Numbered from the stretch's first letter, positions 1 to 10,312 are shown. The stretch: 64,000 nt of DNA from Asterias rubens (GCF_902459465.1 NC_047081.1:2170001-2234000), one strand, 5' to 3'. Made by a program: numbers and translations. The notes: a model not told the origin generated them from the letters alone.

Positions 1-58
1 GTTTCCAGTGTCTTTATTTTATTGCTGATTTAAAACCTTGTAAATGCTATATACGTAC

Positions 59-142
59 CTGTAATGTTGGCAGACTTCATCACGGGCATTGTAATATTCT
101 GGCGTGAAAAACTTGAGGATAATCCTTGTTTCACTTGCTTCA
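59..142 (-). CDS. Orphan internal exon of an unidentified gene
   Basis: An 84-nt candidate exon on the minus strand is bounded by a good acceptor (pyrimidine-rich, ending TGTGTTTTAG) and a strong donor (GTACGT). It reads open in one frame as 27 residues, including ILKFFTPEYYNARDEV, and enters and leaves in the same phase. I do not recognise the protein. It lies downstream of catsper3 on the same strand, but catsper3 has its own stop at 4788, so this should belong to the next gene. Flanking exons were not found in the window. Confidence 0.45.
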
Positions 143-689
143 CTAAAACACAGAAAAATTAGAAAATAAAATTGTGTAAACGTTACCAAATACCAGGGTC
201 TGTAAAATATTACAACTGGTTTTTGGAACCCCTCTAGATGTTACAATCCTATACAAATGTGGGTTTGTAATAATAATAATAATAATAATAATAGATATAT
301 TATTGTTATGATGGTTGTTATTATACAAACAGGACATTAATTGAAAAGTTAACGACAAAATGGAGAAAAAACCACAGAGTTACACAGCCCTTTATGATTT
401 CAATGGTCCCGGTAAACATATTTAATTTTGTAATATGCCTCATGGATATTGATATTAGTATTCTGGTCTGAAATGTTTGTCAAAAACCATATTAAAGACC
501 CTACCTTTAAATACCAACATAAAACAAGAGTATACTTTGAAATGTTTTTTTTTTACCTTTAATAGTACGATGTGTAGGCCTATTCCTGATGTCTGCAGAA
601 AAAAAAAGATGGAAACCGAACAACTTAAAAAAGTACTGATGGTAGGAGATAAGTTATTTTCGTGGCATTGTTTTACGCATTTTGTCAAA

Positions 690-780
690 AACTAAAGCAC
701 ATCGAAAGTAATATTTTAAGGGAAGCTTTCTACTATCTTCAAACTGTGTTTACCAAACGTGTTCAGTGCCTGTAAGAGAA
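690..780. repeat. Fragment of foldback family F
   Basis: It carries the GGGAAGCTTTCTACTATC block seen in the family F elements at 22.1 and 23.2 kb, directly upstream of a family B copy, the same order as at 23.1-23.8 kb. Confidence 0.5.
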
Positions 781-804
781 AGGGAGGGGTGGTATAGACA
801 TTAT

Positions 805-1154
805 AGGAACACGTTGCCTTGGATCGGTCGAGTTGGTCTTTGAAAAGCGTTCTGTAACCGTTTGTTATAGAATCGATATGGTTAGAAAGATGTTGTAAAA
901 GTAGAATGCAATGATCTACACAAAATATGCCTCATATTGCGTGGTTTTCTTTTTACCTCGTCGACTAACACATAAATGGCCGACCGTGTTAGTTCGCGAC
1001 CTAAAATGAAAACCGTGCAATTTTGAGTGATACTTGTGTGGATCATTATATTCTACTTTTAAAACATCTTTCTAACCATATGCATTTCATAACAACGGTT
1101 TCAAACTCTTTTTATAGACCACCTCGACCGATCCAAGGCAACGTGTTCCTTTAA
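805..1154. mobile_element. Foldback MITE, family B
   Basis: The element runs from AGGAACACGTTGCCTTGG to its inverted complement CCAAGGCAACGTGTTCCT and ends in TTAA. Most of the element is one imperfect palindrome. Further copies lie at 22237, 23494 and 45449. Confidence 0.8.
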
Positions 1155-1889
1155 TATCATAAAATGTTTACCTGCGACTGCATATTCACCGTGGTACCAA
1201 GTCCACACGGACGTCGTTACTGCAACCACACACAAAAAGCAGAACAGACATTTAAAGTTTTTGGCGTGTTTGCGACGTGGCGGAGCGATGACGGACATCT
1301 TGCCTGGTATCTCCATGATTGTTTCACAGAGTTGACGGCGAGAGCATAATGCTGATATCGCTTTATTTATTGGAGGCCAGGTTTCATTGTAGATAGACCC
1401 TCCTCATAGACTTATGAACGTTTTGTTTCCGAAAATTGGTTGGCGAGACTCGAAGTTTGCGAGATGACGTTTCGTCACGGAATCGGTAGTTAGTGGCACG
1501 GTACGCACCGTGTACAGCAACACAGAGTGGTGAAAAAGCACCGTTCTTAATTATAAGTTGATTGGCACCACAGAAGAAAGCAATGCAAACACTTTGTCAC
1601 ATGTTGATGATGTTAATTATTATGAGCATTAAAACATCAATCAAGGGGTTGAATGGTTTTGTCAGTGTAAATATGACATTCCCAATATGCGGTACGTATA
1701 TAGTGATGGCATCGCAAATGTGCTGTACTGAGTCCACTACGAATGAATCTGGTGGGATGTTGCACCGGTAGTTAGTGTCACTGGGCATTAGAGCGCTATA
1801 ATAACCCATGATATGCTATATGAACTGTATTGATTTGAGTGCGTTGTACCAGGTGACACCCGACGTTCATTTTTGTAGCACACTTTTTA

Positions 1890-2146
1890 AAGGCATGGAC
1901 ACTATTGGTAAGTACTCAAAATAATTGTTAGCAAAACAACTTACTTGGTAACGAGCAATGGAGAGATAAAACATGTGAGAAACGAATCCCTCTGAAGTAA
2001 CGTATAGTATTCGAGAAGGAACTAATTTCCACTAAAATATTTGAATTTGATTTAGAGACCTCATAATTAGATTTTGAGGTCCTGAGAGCATAATAAGCAC
2101 ACAACTTCGTTTTTTTTCTTCCATCATTATCTCGCAACTTCGTAGG
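1890..2146 (-). mobile_element. Decayed MITE, family A
   Basis: It has the AAAGGCATGGACACTATTGG terminus and internal family A blocks (AAAACATGTGAGAAACG, ATTATCTCGCAACTTCG), but lacks the second terminus. Confidence 0.7.
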
Positions 2147-3439
2147 TAGCACGTGGCAAGGCGCGGGAGAATTTTTTTTTCCCCAGGACAGATGAGGCCA
2201 CTTATAGCGGGCGTGTTTTACCTATTTTTGGGTCTGTGTAGGACAGATGAGGCCACTCAGCATATATGGGAAGTGGCCTCATCCATTCTGAAAAAAAAAA
2301 AAAAACGCGGCCCGTCTGAGCAGCTTGCAACTGACTCACACACATACTGGGATCGAGGATGTGTGTACCGTCCCCGTAACTACACCGCTTAACAATTTAT
2401 ATCGACTTTATTTCAAGACTAGTCGTCTGCATGCAGCTTGCATCATGTGTGTACGTACATATACTTAAGATTTAACTGCAAATCGCCATGTGAAATATCA
2501 AGACCTTAGTGCATTTTAACGATATACATTGTACGATTGCAAACATTGTTCAAGCACAAATCGTATAACCTACACTATAGTGTATTTACATGTATTTTCT
2601 TCATAGGAAAGTAAAATTATTGAACGTAAGTGTGTTTTCTTTACTTCAAAACACGCTTTTGAGTGTCATGGGTTGTGTACATACAAACTAAACGCGCAGT
2701 AATTTATGTCATGGTGGCGTCGTCCGTCAACTTTATGACAGTTAATAGTATGCAACAAGTATTTAAATCCTATGGGATTTTGACGGATGAAAATTGTATA
2801 AAGAAGAAAAGGAGAAAAAGTATAACAAATACAAACTCTTGACGAGAACATTAGCTGTTCCGACTAAAAGGTCGGAACAGATAACAACACCATTTCAAAT
2901 AATAACATTGCAAGTATACCAAATTTCGGACTGGCAACATTTAATTATAAGAAAACACAAAATAACACTCAGCCATTATATCCCAGACCATTACAGTCAA
3001 AATATACTTCTTATTTAAAAATTATTCACTGTAAAAACAAAAGAAAAAAATTAGAGAGCCATTCGAAAGAAAAGACAAAGGAACTGCTGGCAGTGTAAGC
3101 ACTCTATGTAATCAACTATACATAAACTGACAAACCTGTAGAAGTTCGAGATCGATCGGCCATCTGGGTCACGAGACAATAGTGAAAAACCGATTACAAA
3201 TTTTCCGTTGCATCGATGCCAACAAAATAAATGAATAAAACGCTCTCATCAAATATGAAATTTCAGACAGAAATATTTCGAGGGATGTTTTTTAGCATCA
3301 TCATTAGACCATGTAAGTTTTATGTAAATCTGTGATCTTCACGATTTTGTGTTTCTTACCAATTCTGTAACGTTCCTTTAATTGAACTCATCTAATATTA
3401 GCTTTGGTTTCTTTACCCTTCACCGATTTGTGTTGACAC

Positions 3440-3600
3440 TAGAATAGATCAGTGTGGTTGGTAAGATACTTCCCTAGAATTGCACAGGTCGTTGTGTTCG
3501 AATCCCACCCGGGAAATAATATGCCTGTGATTTCCCCCCCCCCACATAACTCGGAAAAGTACTGAGTATACAGAGCTAACACACATCGGTGTAAGGGTAC
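3440..3600 (+). mobile_element. tRNA-related SINE, type 3
   Basis: It contains a B-box-like GTGTTCGAATCCCACCC after an A-box-like block, then a poly-C stretch and the tail AAGTACTGAGTATACAG. The same tail and head occur inverted at 42733-42888. Confidence 0.6.
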
Positions 3601-4091
3601 AACTTTTACATTGAATTATTTCGAGTTATTTGTTTCAATAATTATTGTAACAAAAATGTGTACAATTATTATTTAAATGACGTTAATATTTATGTGATAA
3701 TTATTGCTGGGCGTTACTGATGCTTACTACACACTAACTCGAAACACACACACAAAATCCTTTCTACTATTGTCCTATATAGGTTTGCATCAATACTAAT
3801 CAGGCCATTTATTCCATACGGTGTTCGATTATACGAAAACAATGCATTGCTAGTTTTTTTGGGCCATGCTTTGTTCTCTATGCACGTCAATAACTCATTC
3901 ACACATGCGTGTGACGTCATTTAAGTAGGGCGCCCTCAGTATAAAGAAGGTAGACTGGTCCCTTCGCCCATCCCCAGCGCGCCTTGCCTTAACCAAAGGC
4001 GTGGGGATGGGCAAACGTTTCAAGCAAGCTCATTGGTCTATCCAAAAATTCTCAGTCCCATCATGCATCAAACTCACACTGCAAAATATAT

Positions 4092-4233
4092 ACACTGCAC
4101 GCATTTTTTTTCGTACCACACGCTGGCCATCGCATACACGCATAAGGTATGGGCGCTTTCTCGGACCTCTTCACTGTTAGTCAACCCCGTGGCCAGCGTG
4201 AGGGTACGAAAGAAAATCGCACACTGCACGTAT
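4092..4233. mobile_element. Foldback element, family G
   Basis: Arms around CACACGCTGGCCA and TGGCCAGCGTG are extended by TTTTCGTACC / GGTACGAAAG and CACTGCACG at both ends. A single copy was seen, directly beside a family C element. Confidence 0.6.
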
Positions 4234-4252
4234 GACGTACTTCAAGAATCCA

Positions 4253-4488
4253 GGGCCCAATTTCTTAGAGCTGCTAAGCACCAAAATTTGCTTAGCATGA
4301 AATTTCTGCCTCGATAAAAAGAGGATTACCAACCAAATTTCCACATGATTTTCCAGATGAGCAGGCAACAGCTGAACACCAGTAACAAGCAATATATGCA
4401 ACAAATGGAAATTTGGTTGGTAATCCTCAAGGAAGAAACTTCATGCTTAGCAAATTTTTGTGCTTAGCAGCTCTATGAAATTGGGCCC
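4253..4488. mobile_element. MITE, family C
   Basis: It is delimited by GGGCCCAATTTC and GAAATTGGGCCC, with inner arms TTTGCTTAGCATGAA and TTCATGCTTAGC plus a second inverted pair around GGATTACCAACCAAATTTCC. A second copy lies at 17202-17458 and fragments near 8620 and 50138. Confidence 0.8.
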
Positions 4489-4589
4489 TGGCCGCTGGGG
4501 CCAAGCGAAACAGGTCCCCTGTCTTTATCCGCAAGACGGGCACTGACTGATCTTCAGTTTTTGTACACCACGTAGTATCTTTGTATTTA

Positions 4590-4640
4590 AAGGCAATGGA
4601 AACTGTTGGTAATTACTCAAAATAATTGTTAAGCAAATAT
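4590..4640 (-). repeat. Fragment of MITE family A
   Basis: Only one terminus is present (AAAGGCAATGGAAACTGTTG, then ACTCAAAATAATTG). Confidence 0.6.
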
Positions 4641-4787
4641 AAGCAGGATACCAGCGACCGATGGTACATGTGACACGTGTTTTGGCTGCCAACCATTTTC
4701 TGGAAAGCACATTATCAATTTGTGCTAGCTCCTTTTATGCCTAAGCAGCTCTATAAAATTAGGGCACTGGTTGCCAATCTGACGTCA

Positions 4788-4872
4788 TCAGGACATTCCA
4801 TAGCGTTCCTTTAGCTTTTTCTCAAGTACGGAGGCCAGTAAGTGACACATCTCAAAATGAAGTTGCTGTATT
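4788..4872 (-). CDS. catsper3: catsper3 exon 8: C-terminus and stop
   Basis: After acceptor TAATCCACAG the frame continues IQQLHFEMCHLLASVLEKK and ends KERYGMS with TGA at 4788-4790. The phase joins exon 7 (AG|A), and the helix aligns with the mammalian CatSper3 C-terminal segment. Confidence 0.82.
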
Positions 4873-7800
4873 CTGTGGATTATAAGAAAAGAAAAACAAA
4901 GATGGCGGCTGTAAACTTTTGATTACGATGAAACAAACGTCGTCAATGACAATGAATTACATTGGAATATATGTAACTGGAATTCAACAGGGTTATTTTG
5001 AGTTTAAGCCGTGTCTAATGGGCAATTCGCTGTGCATCTGCACGTTTATCCAATGAAATCATTGCGTTAAATGAAATCAATGCGCATGTAATACCAGGGG
5101 TTGATTTCACAAATAGTTAAGACTAGTCTTATCTCGAGTTAGGACGAGTAACTCGTCCTAACTTAGGACTAGCCACACGTTTTGTATATCTCCTAGGACT
5201 AGTCCTAAGTTAGGACTCGTCCCAACTCTTTGTGAAATCGACCCCAGTGCCTGTCGTCATCCAAGACAGGGGACTGGGACCAGTCTAATAACTTATTGGC
5301 TGATACAGCACGTACACGCATGCCCTTTCGAAACCGCGTCTTGGTCTTGTACTCAGCGCTTCGGCTCATTGGAGATCGTCGACATTGAAGCCCCCCGTGC
5401 CCGAGCCCGAGGTCCCAAGCAGTGGTTTTCGAAAAGGGCTATTGCTATATACGTACATAATATGCCTACCTGTACGTTGTGTTATCTTGGTACTCCATTG
5501 ACGTAATGTACGTCTCCAACCAGGTCAAGTTGGTGGCCAGGTCAACGGAGACGACGTAATCATCATGACGTAACGTACTTTGAAATTCTTTCACCATGTC
5601 ATGGAAGTTCTTATAGTGGCCACGATTCTGTATTCACAAAAACCACAAGAAATCTAAAAACACAGACACAAGACCCCAAAACAAGAAGAGTAACGGGGAA
5701 CTTTTGGGACGCTTGGTGGCAGCAGACTTACCAGGTTGTTCCATTTTTTACGTAGTTCTGAGCATGTGCACATTAGCGAGAACGATGGATTCACCTGGGG
5801 TTGATCTTTTTATTTATTTTTCTGTTATGCAAGTTCGCCCCAAACAAGGCTTAAATACCCTGGACACTATTGGTAATTGTCAAAGACCAGTCTTCTCACT
5901 TGCTGTATCTCAACATGCATAAAATAACAAACCTGTGAAAATTTGAGCTGAATTGCGAGATAATAATGAAAGAAAAATCACCTTATCGATATTTGTCATA
6001 GAAGTATGGAAATAAATGTGTATCTGAATTGGAAGTATTTTTTAGAGTGCATTTACCTGTTTCTCAAGCATCTGTCGGACCTCATTGTGCTGTCTTTGTA
6101 TCATATATTCCTTCTTGCGTTGGACGACCTGTTATCAATTTAAGAAAAACAGTCGATACTTTATTTAATTTTAATAATAATAATCATCATTTATATAGCG
6201 CCATCTATCTAGACAACTAATCCGAGCTATGGAGAGGAAAATAAACCGAAACGAAGAAGTTTATAAAAAGAAAATGATCAAAAGTTCCTTGGAATCTATG
6301 CTCTATTCCTTCTCGCTCCTACAATATTCTTGCGTGTGATTGGCTGAAATCGGGTGCTGTGGCAATTATAATGGACAAAAGAAGAAAGAAAAAACTCCGG
6401 TAAAGCAAAATCAAAGTCTATTTTACGTTTTCGGTAAACCGGAATCGATACTCTCCCCTCACCTCTTAGCTTTCTAGCTCCTGCTCGCGCCGATAAGCAT
6501 CGGTACCCTAATGAATATTCATGATGATCATTCTAATGAATACATTAGATAAACACCTCTTCTCCCTAGCTCCTGCTCGCGCCGATAGGCATGGGTAGCC
6601 TCATAAATATTCATAATGATCATTCCAATGAATACATTAGATACCCACCTCTTCTCTCTCTAGCTCCTGCTCGCGCCGATAGGCCTCCGTAGCCTCATGA
6701 ATATTCATGATGATCATTCCAATGAATACATTAGTGAATATGAAATGACCGAGGAATATGAAGGCGATGGTGTAGTAGCGACTTCCGGTCATGTGACGCT
6801 TGTCCAGCTCTGCCTGAAGGTCTGTCCATCCTTCCACCTTTGACAAAAAAAGAAAATGGAGAGAAAAAGGAGTGAATTATTTTGAGGAAGGGTCATATAC
6901 ATTTGCAAATTATCAAACATTTAATGAACCCATGGTGCAGTAATCCCCCCCCCCCCCATTAATAACAATGTAACCAAACCGAGCCTGAAAGAGGGAGGCA
7001 GCAAGATACTCACCGTGACATAACTGAATAAGGTGAGCATTGCAGAGCCAAGATCACCCCAGTGTTCTTTATCACTGCCCTCCCAGCAACCAAAGAAGTA
7101 GTACCCCATGATGGCGAAGAGGAACATCATGAGCAACAGAAGCAGAACCACATTGAGAACTGAGTTACGAATTGTATCCAAAAGTGCCGTCACCAGAACC
7201 TTGGGGAGAAATAGACAATGTCCTTGTAAGAGGACTATGTAAGGGAAAATTGTAGTAGACTCAAGCATTTTGGGCTCCCCAATAAAGTATGTAGCTTGTT
7301 GTCAAGGCCTTAGTAGAAAGGACTGCTTCGTAAAGCCGCGATCCCAAGCGACTGCAAGAGGAGACTACGCGACGAGTGGCGGCAGCTTTGCCACTTGACT
7401 CGCCCGAGTGGTCTCCCCTACCAGTCGCTTGACATCACGGCACCAGCGACGGAGCTGTCCACGCCACGAACGACTTGACAAAAGGCTACTCAATAATGTG
7501 GCACTGGTGCCCATGTGGCAGGAGATAATGTTCGCAAATTTAGTATCTAATACACATGAACATACCTACCTGTAGTCCGCGAACAAATGAAACGGTGCGA
7601 AGTGTCCGCAGCGTTCGAAGAGCCCTCAACGTCCGAAGTGCGTTTAAGTTAGTCTGGCCTCCGGTAAATTGAACAAGCAGAACCTTTAAAGTGTAAACAC
7701 CAGGAAAGATTAATAGTCATGTTCATTATGCCAAAAGAAGACGTTACATCATTCATATTCATGACGTGTACTGACCTGTATGTATGACATCAGCAACACC

Positions 7801-9312
7801 AAAAGGTCAAACAAGTTATAGCTGCTGTAGAAATAGCGCACCGGCTCAGCGTAAATCTTCATCAAGAACTCCAGAGTGTAGATACCGAGGAAAAACTCAT
7901 CGAGGATCGCGAAGGCTGTGCGGAACCTCGACTATAATGAGAGACAAACATACCTTTATCCTCAAGCCAAGACATTTAAACAAAATTATCACATTTTGTT
8001 GTATTGTGTTAAAGGCAGTGGACACTACTGGTAATTGTCAAAGACTAGCCTTCACAGATGGTGTATCTCAACATATGCATAACAAACCTGTGAAAATTTG
8101 AGCTCAAACGGTCATCGAAGTTGTGAGGTAATAATGAAAGAAAAATAACACTAGTCAAACGAAGTTTTGTGCGTTTAGATGGTTGGTTTCGAGACCTCAA
8201 GTTCTAAATCTGAGGTCTCGAAATCAAATTCGTGGAAAATTACTTCTTTCTCGAAAAATAAGGCACTTCAGAGGGAGACGTTTCTCACAATGTTTTATAC
8301 CATCAACCTCTTCCCATTACTCATTACCAAGAAAGGTTTTATGCCGATAATTATGTTGAGTAATTACCAATAGTGTCCACTGCCTTTAAACAAAATTATC
8401 AGATTTTGTTTTGTTAATACTTCTATATAATTTGTAGTTCTAACTAAGCTGGCACTGGGTCAAATTACATAGCCATGATAGCTGGCAAATTAATGCTTAC
8501 AAAGTATCTGCTTGGCAGAATGAGCAAGATAATGCTACTCTACTGTACTAGCCACAACAAGAAAAAAATGTGACTCGGCCCTTGGTATTTTGGCTGCTGT
8601 TTTGTAGTATCATTCTGGTGATTATTGTAGTGCTTAGAGTTCTATGAAATTGGGCCGAGGTGATGGGACGTCAATCTCTGTAGTCCGTGGTTCAGGATGG
8701 GTTACCGTTACCGTGGTGGGGTTTATTACGTTTTTAATTTTTAATAAAAGAATTCAAAATGTTCATCAACGTATCCTGGTGTCATGTGTTTTCAGTAGGA
8801 TAACAGGAAAATTGTTCACAATCAAAAACTAAATATGTTTTTTCCCAATCATCTATCCAATTTTTTAACAATAACACTTTCACTTCATGGTGTGTTGAAA
8901 TTTTTAAAGTTTTGGTTTTACGTTGCGAGAGACAGCCCGCCAACAGTGCTTATGCATGCACGACATTGGAGCAACGTCATATATTTTCACACCTTTCATT
9001 GGTTGGTATTTTATTGAGTATTCAGAAGCTAGTATGGCGTGCAGTAATTGTGAGAAAAGATCTGTTTTACTGTTGTCAAAATATCCTTTGGATAGCTGTA
9101 ATTACCTTGAGAGTGAAGTCCGTCTCCAGAGCCATTGCAATAGCATTGAGCACAATGGTGAACATGATAATAGCATTGAAAGCGGTCGACTCTGTGATTT
9201 TCACGACAAAGCGGTGAAACGCCAAATCGCACCGGACCCAGCGACGCTCTGGCCCCTCATCGTCTATGATCAGGTCACTGCCCGTGTCCGAGACAATACT
9301 CTCTTCCGACAT
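4788..9312 (-). CDS. catsper3: CatSper3, sperm cation channel pore subunit (8 exons)
   Basis: This is one of the pore-forming subunits of the CatSper Ca2+ channel of the sperm flagellum. The eight exons, in order, are 9106-9312, 7776-7931, 7570-7683, 7014-7199, 6649-6837, 6057-6128, 5470-5627 and 4788-4872. They sum to 1167 nt, giving 388 residues, close to the roughly 400 of mammalian CatSper3. All introns are GT-AG and phases agree. Features seen: a short N-terminus and S1 in exon 1; S2-S3 in exon 2; an S4 with arginine every third residue (ALRTLRALRTLRTLRTV) in exon 3; S5 and pore helix in exon 4; filter T-V-E-G-W, then GWTDLQAELDKR, and S6 in exon 5; a charged coiled-coil tail in exons 6-8. 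The tail motif EYQDNTTYRIQQLHFEM resembles the C-terminal block of vertebrate CatSper3, which separates it from CatSper1, 2 and 4. It is divergent to wnt8. Two extra copies of the end of exon 5 sit in intron 5. Confidence 0.92.
5097..5245. mobile_element. Foldback MITE, family D
   Basis: Ends are GGGGTTGATTTCACAAA and TTTGTGAAATCGACCCC. The interior is a series of GACTAGTCCTAAGTTAGGAC-type inverted blocks. Other copies lie at 38101, 53809 and 62107. It is in catsper3 intron 7. Confidence 0.8.
5322..5440. mobile_element. Foldback element, family E
   Basis: It is bounded by GCCCTTTCGAAACCGCG and GTGGTTTTCGAAAAGGGC. A fuller copy lies at 27576-27719. Confidence 0.7.
5470..5627 (-). CDS. catsper3: catsper3 exon 7: tail
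   Basis: It holds 52 codons plus two nucleotides, with NRGHYKNFHDMVKEFQSTLR and EYQDNTTY. Acceptor is GTGAATACAG and donor GTAGGC. The DYQD/EYQD block is characteristic of CatSper3. Confidence 0.85.
5851..5988 (+). mobile_element. Partial MITE, family A
   Basis: The left half only (CTGGACACTATTGGTAATTG, CATAAAATAACAAACCTGTG, AGATAATAATGAAAG), in catsper3 intron 6. Confidence 0.75.
6057..6128 (-). CDS. catsper3: catsper3 exon 6: coiled-coil tail
   Basis: It holds 24 codons, phase 0 both sides (VVQRKKEYMIQRQHNEVRQM), strongly charged and helical as expected for the CatSper3 tail after S6. Confidence 0.85.
6172..6220 (-). repeat. SINE tail fragment
   Basis: The (ATA)n run followed by TCATTTATATAGCGCC matches the 3' tail of the type 2 SINE at 34720. 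Confidence 0.5.
6474..6648 (-). pseudogene. Two tandem partial copies of catsper3 exon 5
   Basis: Units of 92-94 bp repeat the 3' part of exon 5. The inner copy (about 6566-6648) would still read NVFIGMIIMNIYEATHAYRR. The outer copy (about 6474-6560) has an in-frame TAG after MNIH and a later TAA. No acceptor precedes either copy, so both are read as non-coding duplicates inside intron 5. Confidence 0.75.
6649..6837 (-). CDS. catsper3: catsper3 exon 5: filter, S6 and tail start
   Basis: It holds 63 codons. VEGW completes the filter T-V-E-G-W; S6 is FIFTNVFIGMIIMNI; the exon ends in the charged YRREQELEREE before donor GTGGGT. Its last ~80 nt are duplicated twice just downstream. Confidence 0.92.
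7014..7199 (-). CDS. catsper3: catsper3 exon 4: S5 and pore helix
   Basis: It holds 62 codons from VLVTALLDTIRNS through a long hydrophobic S5 to HWGDLGSAMLTLFSYVT. It ends inside the selectivity filter, with donor GTGAGT. Confidence 0.92.
7330..7440. repeat. Foldback repeat in catsper3 intron 3
   Basis: Arms AAGCGACTGcaAGAGGAGAC and GTCTCCCCTACCAGTCGCTT bracket a GC-rich loop. A single copy was seen. Confidence 0.6.
7570..7683 (-). CDS. catsper3: catsper3 exon 3: S4 voltage sensor
   Basis: It holds 38 codons with arginines spaced every three residues, the hallmark of a voltage sensor. Acceptor is CTTTAAAG and donor GTAGGT. Confidence 0.92.
7776..7931 (-). CDS. catsper3: catsper3 exon 2: S2-S3
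   Basis: It holds 52 codons, phase 0 on both sides, between acceptor TCATTATAG and donor GTCAGT. It includes FLGIYTLEFLMKIYAEP and the S3 run NLFDLLVLLMSYIQ. Confidence 0.9.
8009..8389 (+). mobile_element. Full-length MITE, family A
   Basis: TTAA-flanked, with inverted termini AAAGGCAGTGGACACTACTGG and CAATAGTGTCCACTGCCTTT and the central hairpin GAGACCTCAAGTT / TCTGAGGTCTC. It lies in catsper3 intron 1 and is flanked by a 26-bp direct repeat in addition to TTAA. Confidence 0.9.
8620..8660. repeat. Fragment of MITE family C
   Basis: Only the right end is recognisable (GCTTAGAGTTCTATGAAATTGGGCC compressed into about 30 bp). Confidence 0.45.
9106..9312 (-). CDS. catsper3: catsper3 exon 1: start, N-terminus and S1
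   Basis: It holds 69 codons from the ATG at 9312 (MSEESIVSDTGSD) to TDFTLK, followed by donor GTAATT. The hydrophobic run AFNAIIMFTIVLNAIAMAL is S1. The start is chosen because it opens the frame just before an acidic N-terminus of CatSper3-like length. Confidence 0.88.
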
Positions 9313-9554
9313 GTTTCAAAACTACGGTACTACACTAAACAGCGGACTCCAACACTAAATAACAAGTCGTTTTGATCAATTCTTGTCCGTGTGTATTTGT
9401 AATTTGTCATCGAGCGAATCCAAATTTTCTGCTGAATTAATAAACGTACGTTTCATCATTCACTGTTTGAATGCTCAAGCGTACATGACGCGCTCTTCTG
9501 CCGAGCACGCTCTGCGTCCGCTGGGGTGCCAGGCGCATTTCAGTACGATTGGTG

Positions 9555-9685
9555 CATGTTTCGGGTAGACATTCACTGTACAAACCTATGGGAATGTACA
9601 ATATCCAATATCGATGTATAAGGTAGACATTCACTGTACAAACCTACGGAAATGTCCAATATCCAATATTGATGTGAATGTTCAA
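9555..9685. repeat. Two-copy tandem repeat (~64 bp)
   Basis: GGTAGACATTCACTGTACAA and the following CCAATATCCAATAT-like block occur twice in a row. Confidence 0.75.
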
Positions 9686-10059
9686 AATAAAATACCAAAC
9701 TAACTTAACCGTCATCTCAAAAGAGAACATATTCGTTGTGCTATACAGCCAACCCCACCAAATTATCTAGGCATATGCAACCAAGTTAATACGGAAACAA
9801 GCTAAAACATTACTGTTTATAAAGTGGGGTTCTTGTCACCTATTTCGATGTCAACTTTGAAGAAAAGTTTAATAATATATTAAATAATTTAATGAATCTA
9901 TTTCAACTATTATATCTATCTAAATCTATTTAAATCTATGAACGACCTGGCAGGGTCATATCTAAAAGAATATATTAAAAATGACACTTCGAGGCAAAGC
10001 AACTAGTAGCGACACCAGACTAAAATGGAGACGGTTTTCCAATGAGGCAAAAGGACACA

Positions 10060-10312
10060 TTGTTTGTTGTTTGTTTGAATGATCTTCCCATCAAGGGAAC
10101 TCGGCAAACTCTCACAAGGGATATAAACACCAAGCTGGCAACATCTAATCTCTCTCACAAATTATGAATTACGCGAATCAAGAAATTGTGATTCATTAAA
10201 CTAGACGACTATATTTATTCTAGTCATTGTGAAATCAGCGGTTAGCTGGGAAATTCGAACCCACAACCTTGTGATTGCAAGTCCGGCAGTCTAACCACTT
10301 GACCACGGTGAC
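10060..10312 (-). mobile_element. tRNA-derived SINE, type 1 (reverse)
   Basis: Read on the minus strand it starts GTCACCGTGGTCAAGTGGTT (A box) and has GGGTTCGAATTTCCC (B box); it continues into CAGCTTGGTGTTTATATCCC. It matches the plus-strand copy at 34299. The 3' flank does not pair with the 5' end, so it is not a functional tRNA gene. Confidence 0.8.

Larger units (their letters stand above)
143..4787. other. Intergenic region left of catsper3
   Basis: No convincing coding exon was seen. It holds an (ATT)n microsatellite near 270-293, a foldback element of family B, a decayed family A MITE, a short hairpin repeat around GAGGCCACT (2180-2290), a tRNA-related SINE near 3440, and two foldback elements at 4092-4488. 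It probably contains the catsper3 3' UTR and part of the neighbouring gene's introns. Confidence 0.6.

Noticed and set aside
3136-3240. Minus-strand frame reading KFVIGFSLLSRDPDGRSIS with a possible donor
   Set aside because: It looks protein-like, but no acceptor with a pyrimidine tract precedes it and no partner exon was found.
8912-9375. Plus-strand open frames over catsper3 exon 1
   Set aside because: They are antisense shadows of the catsper3 coding exon.
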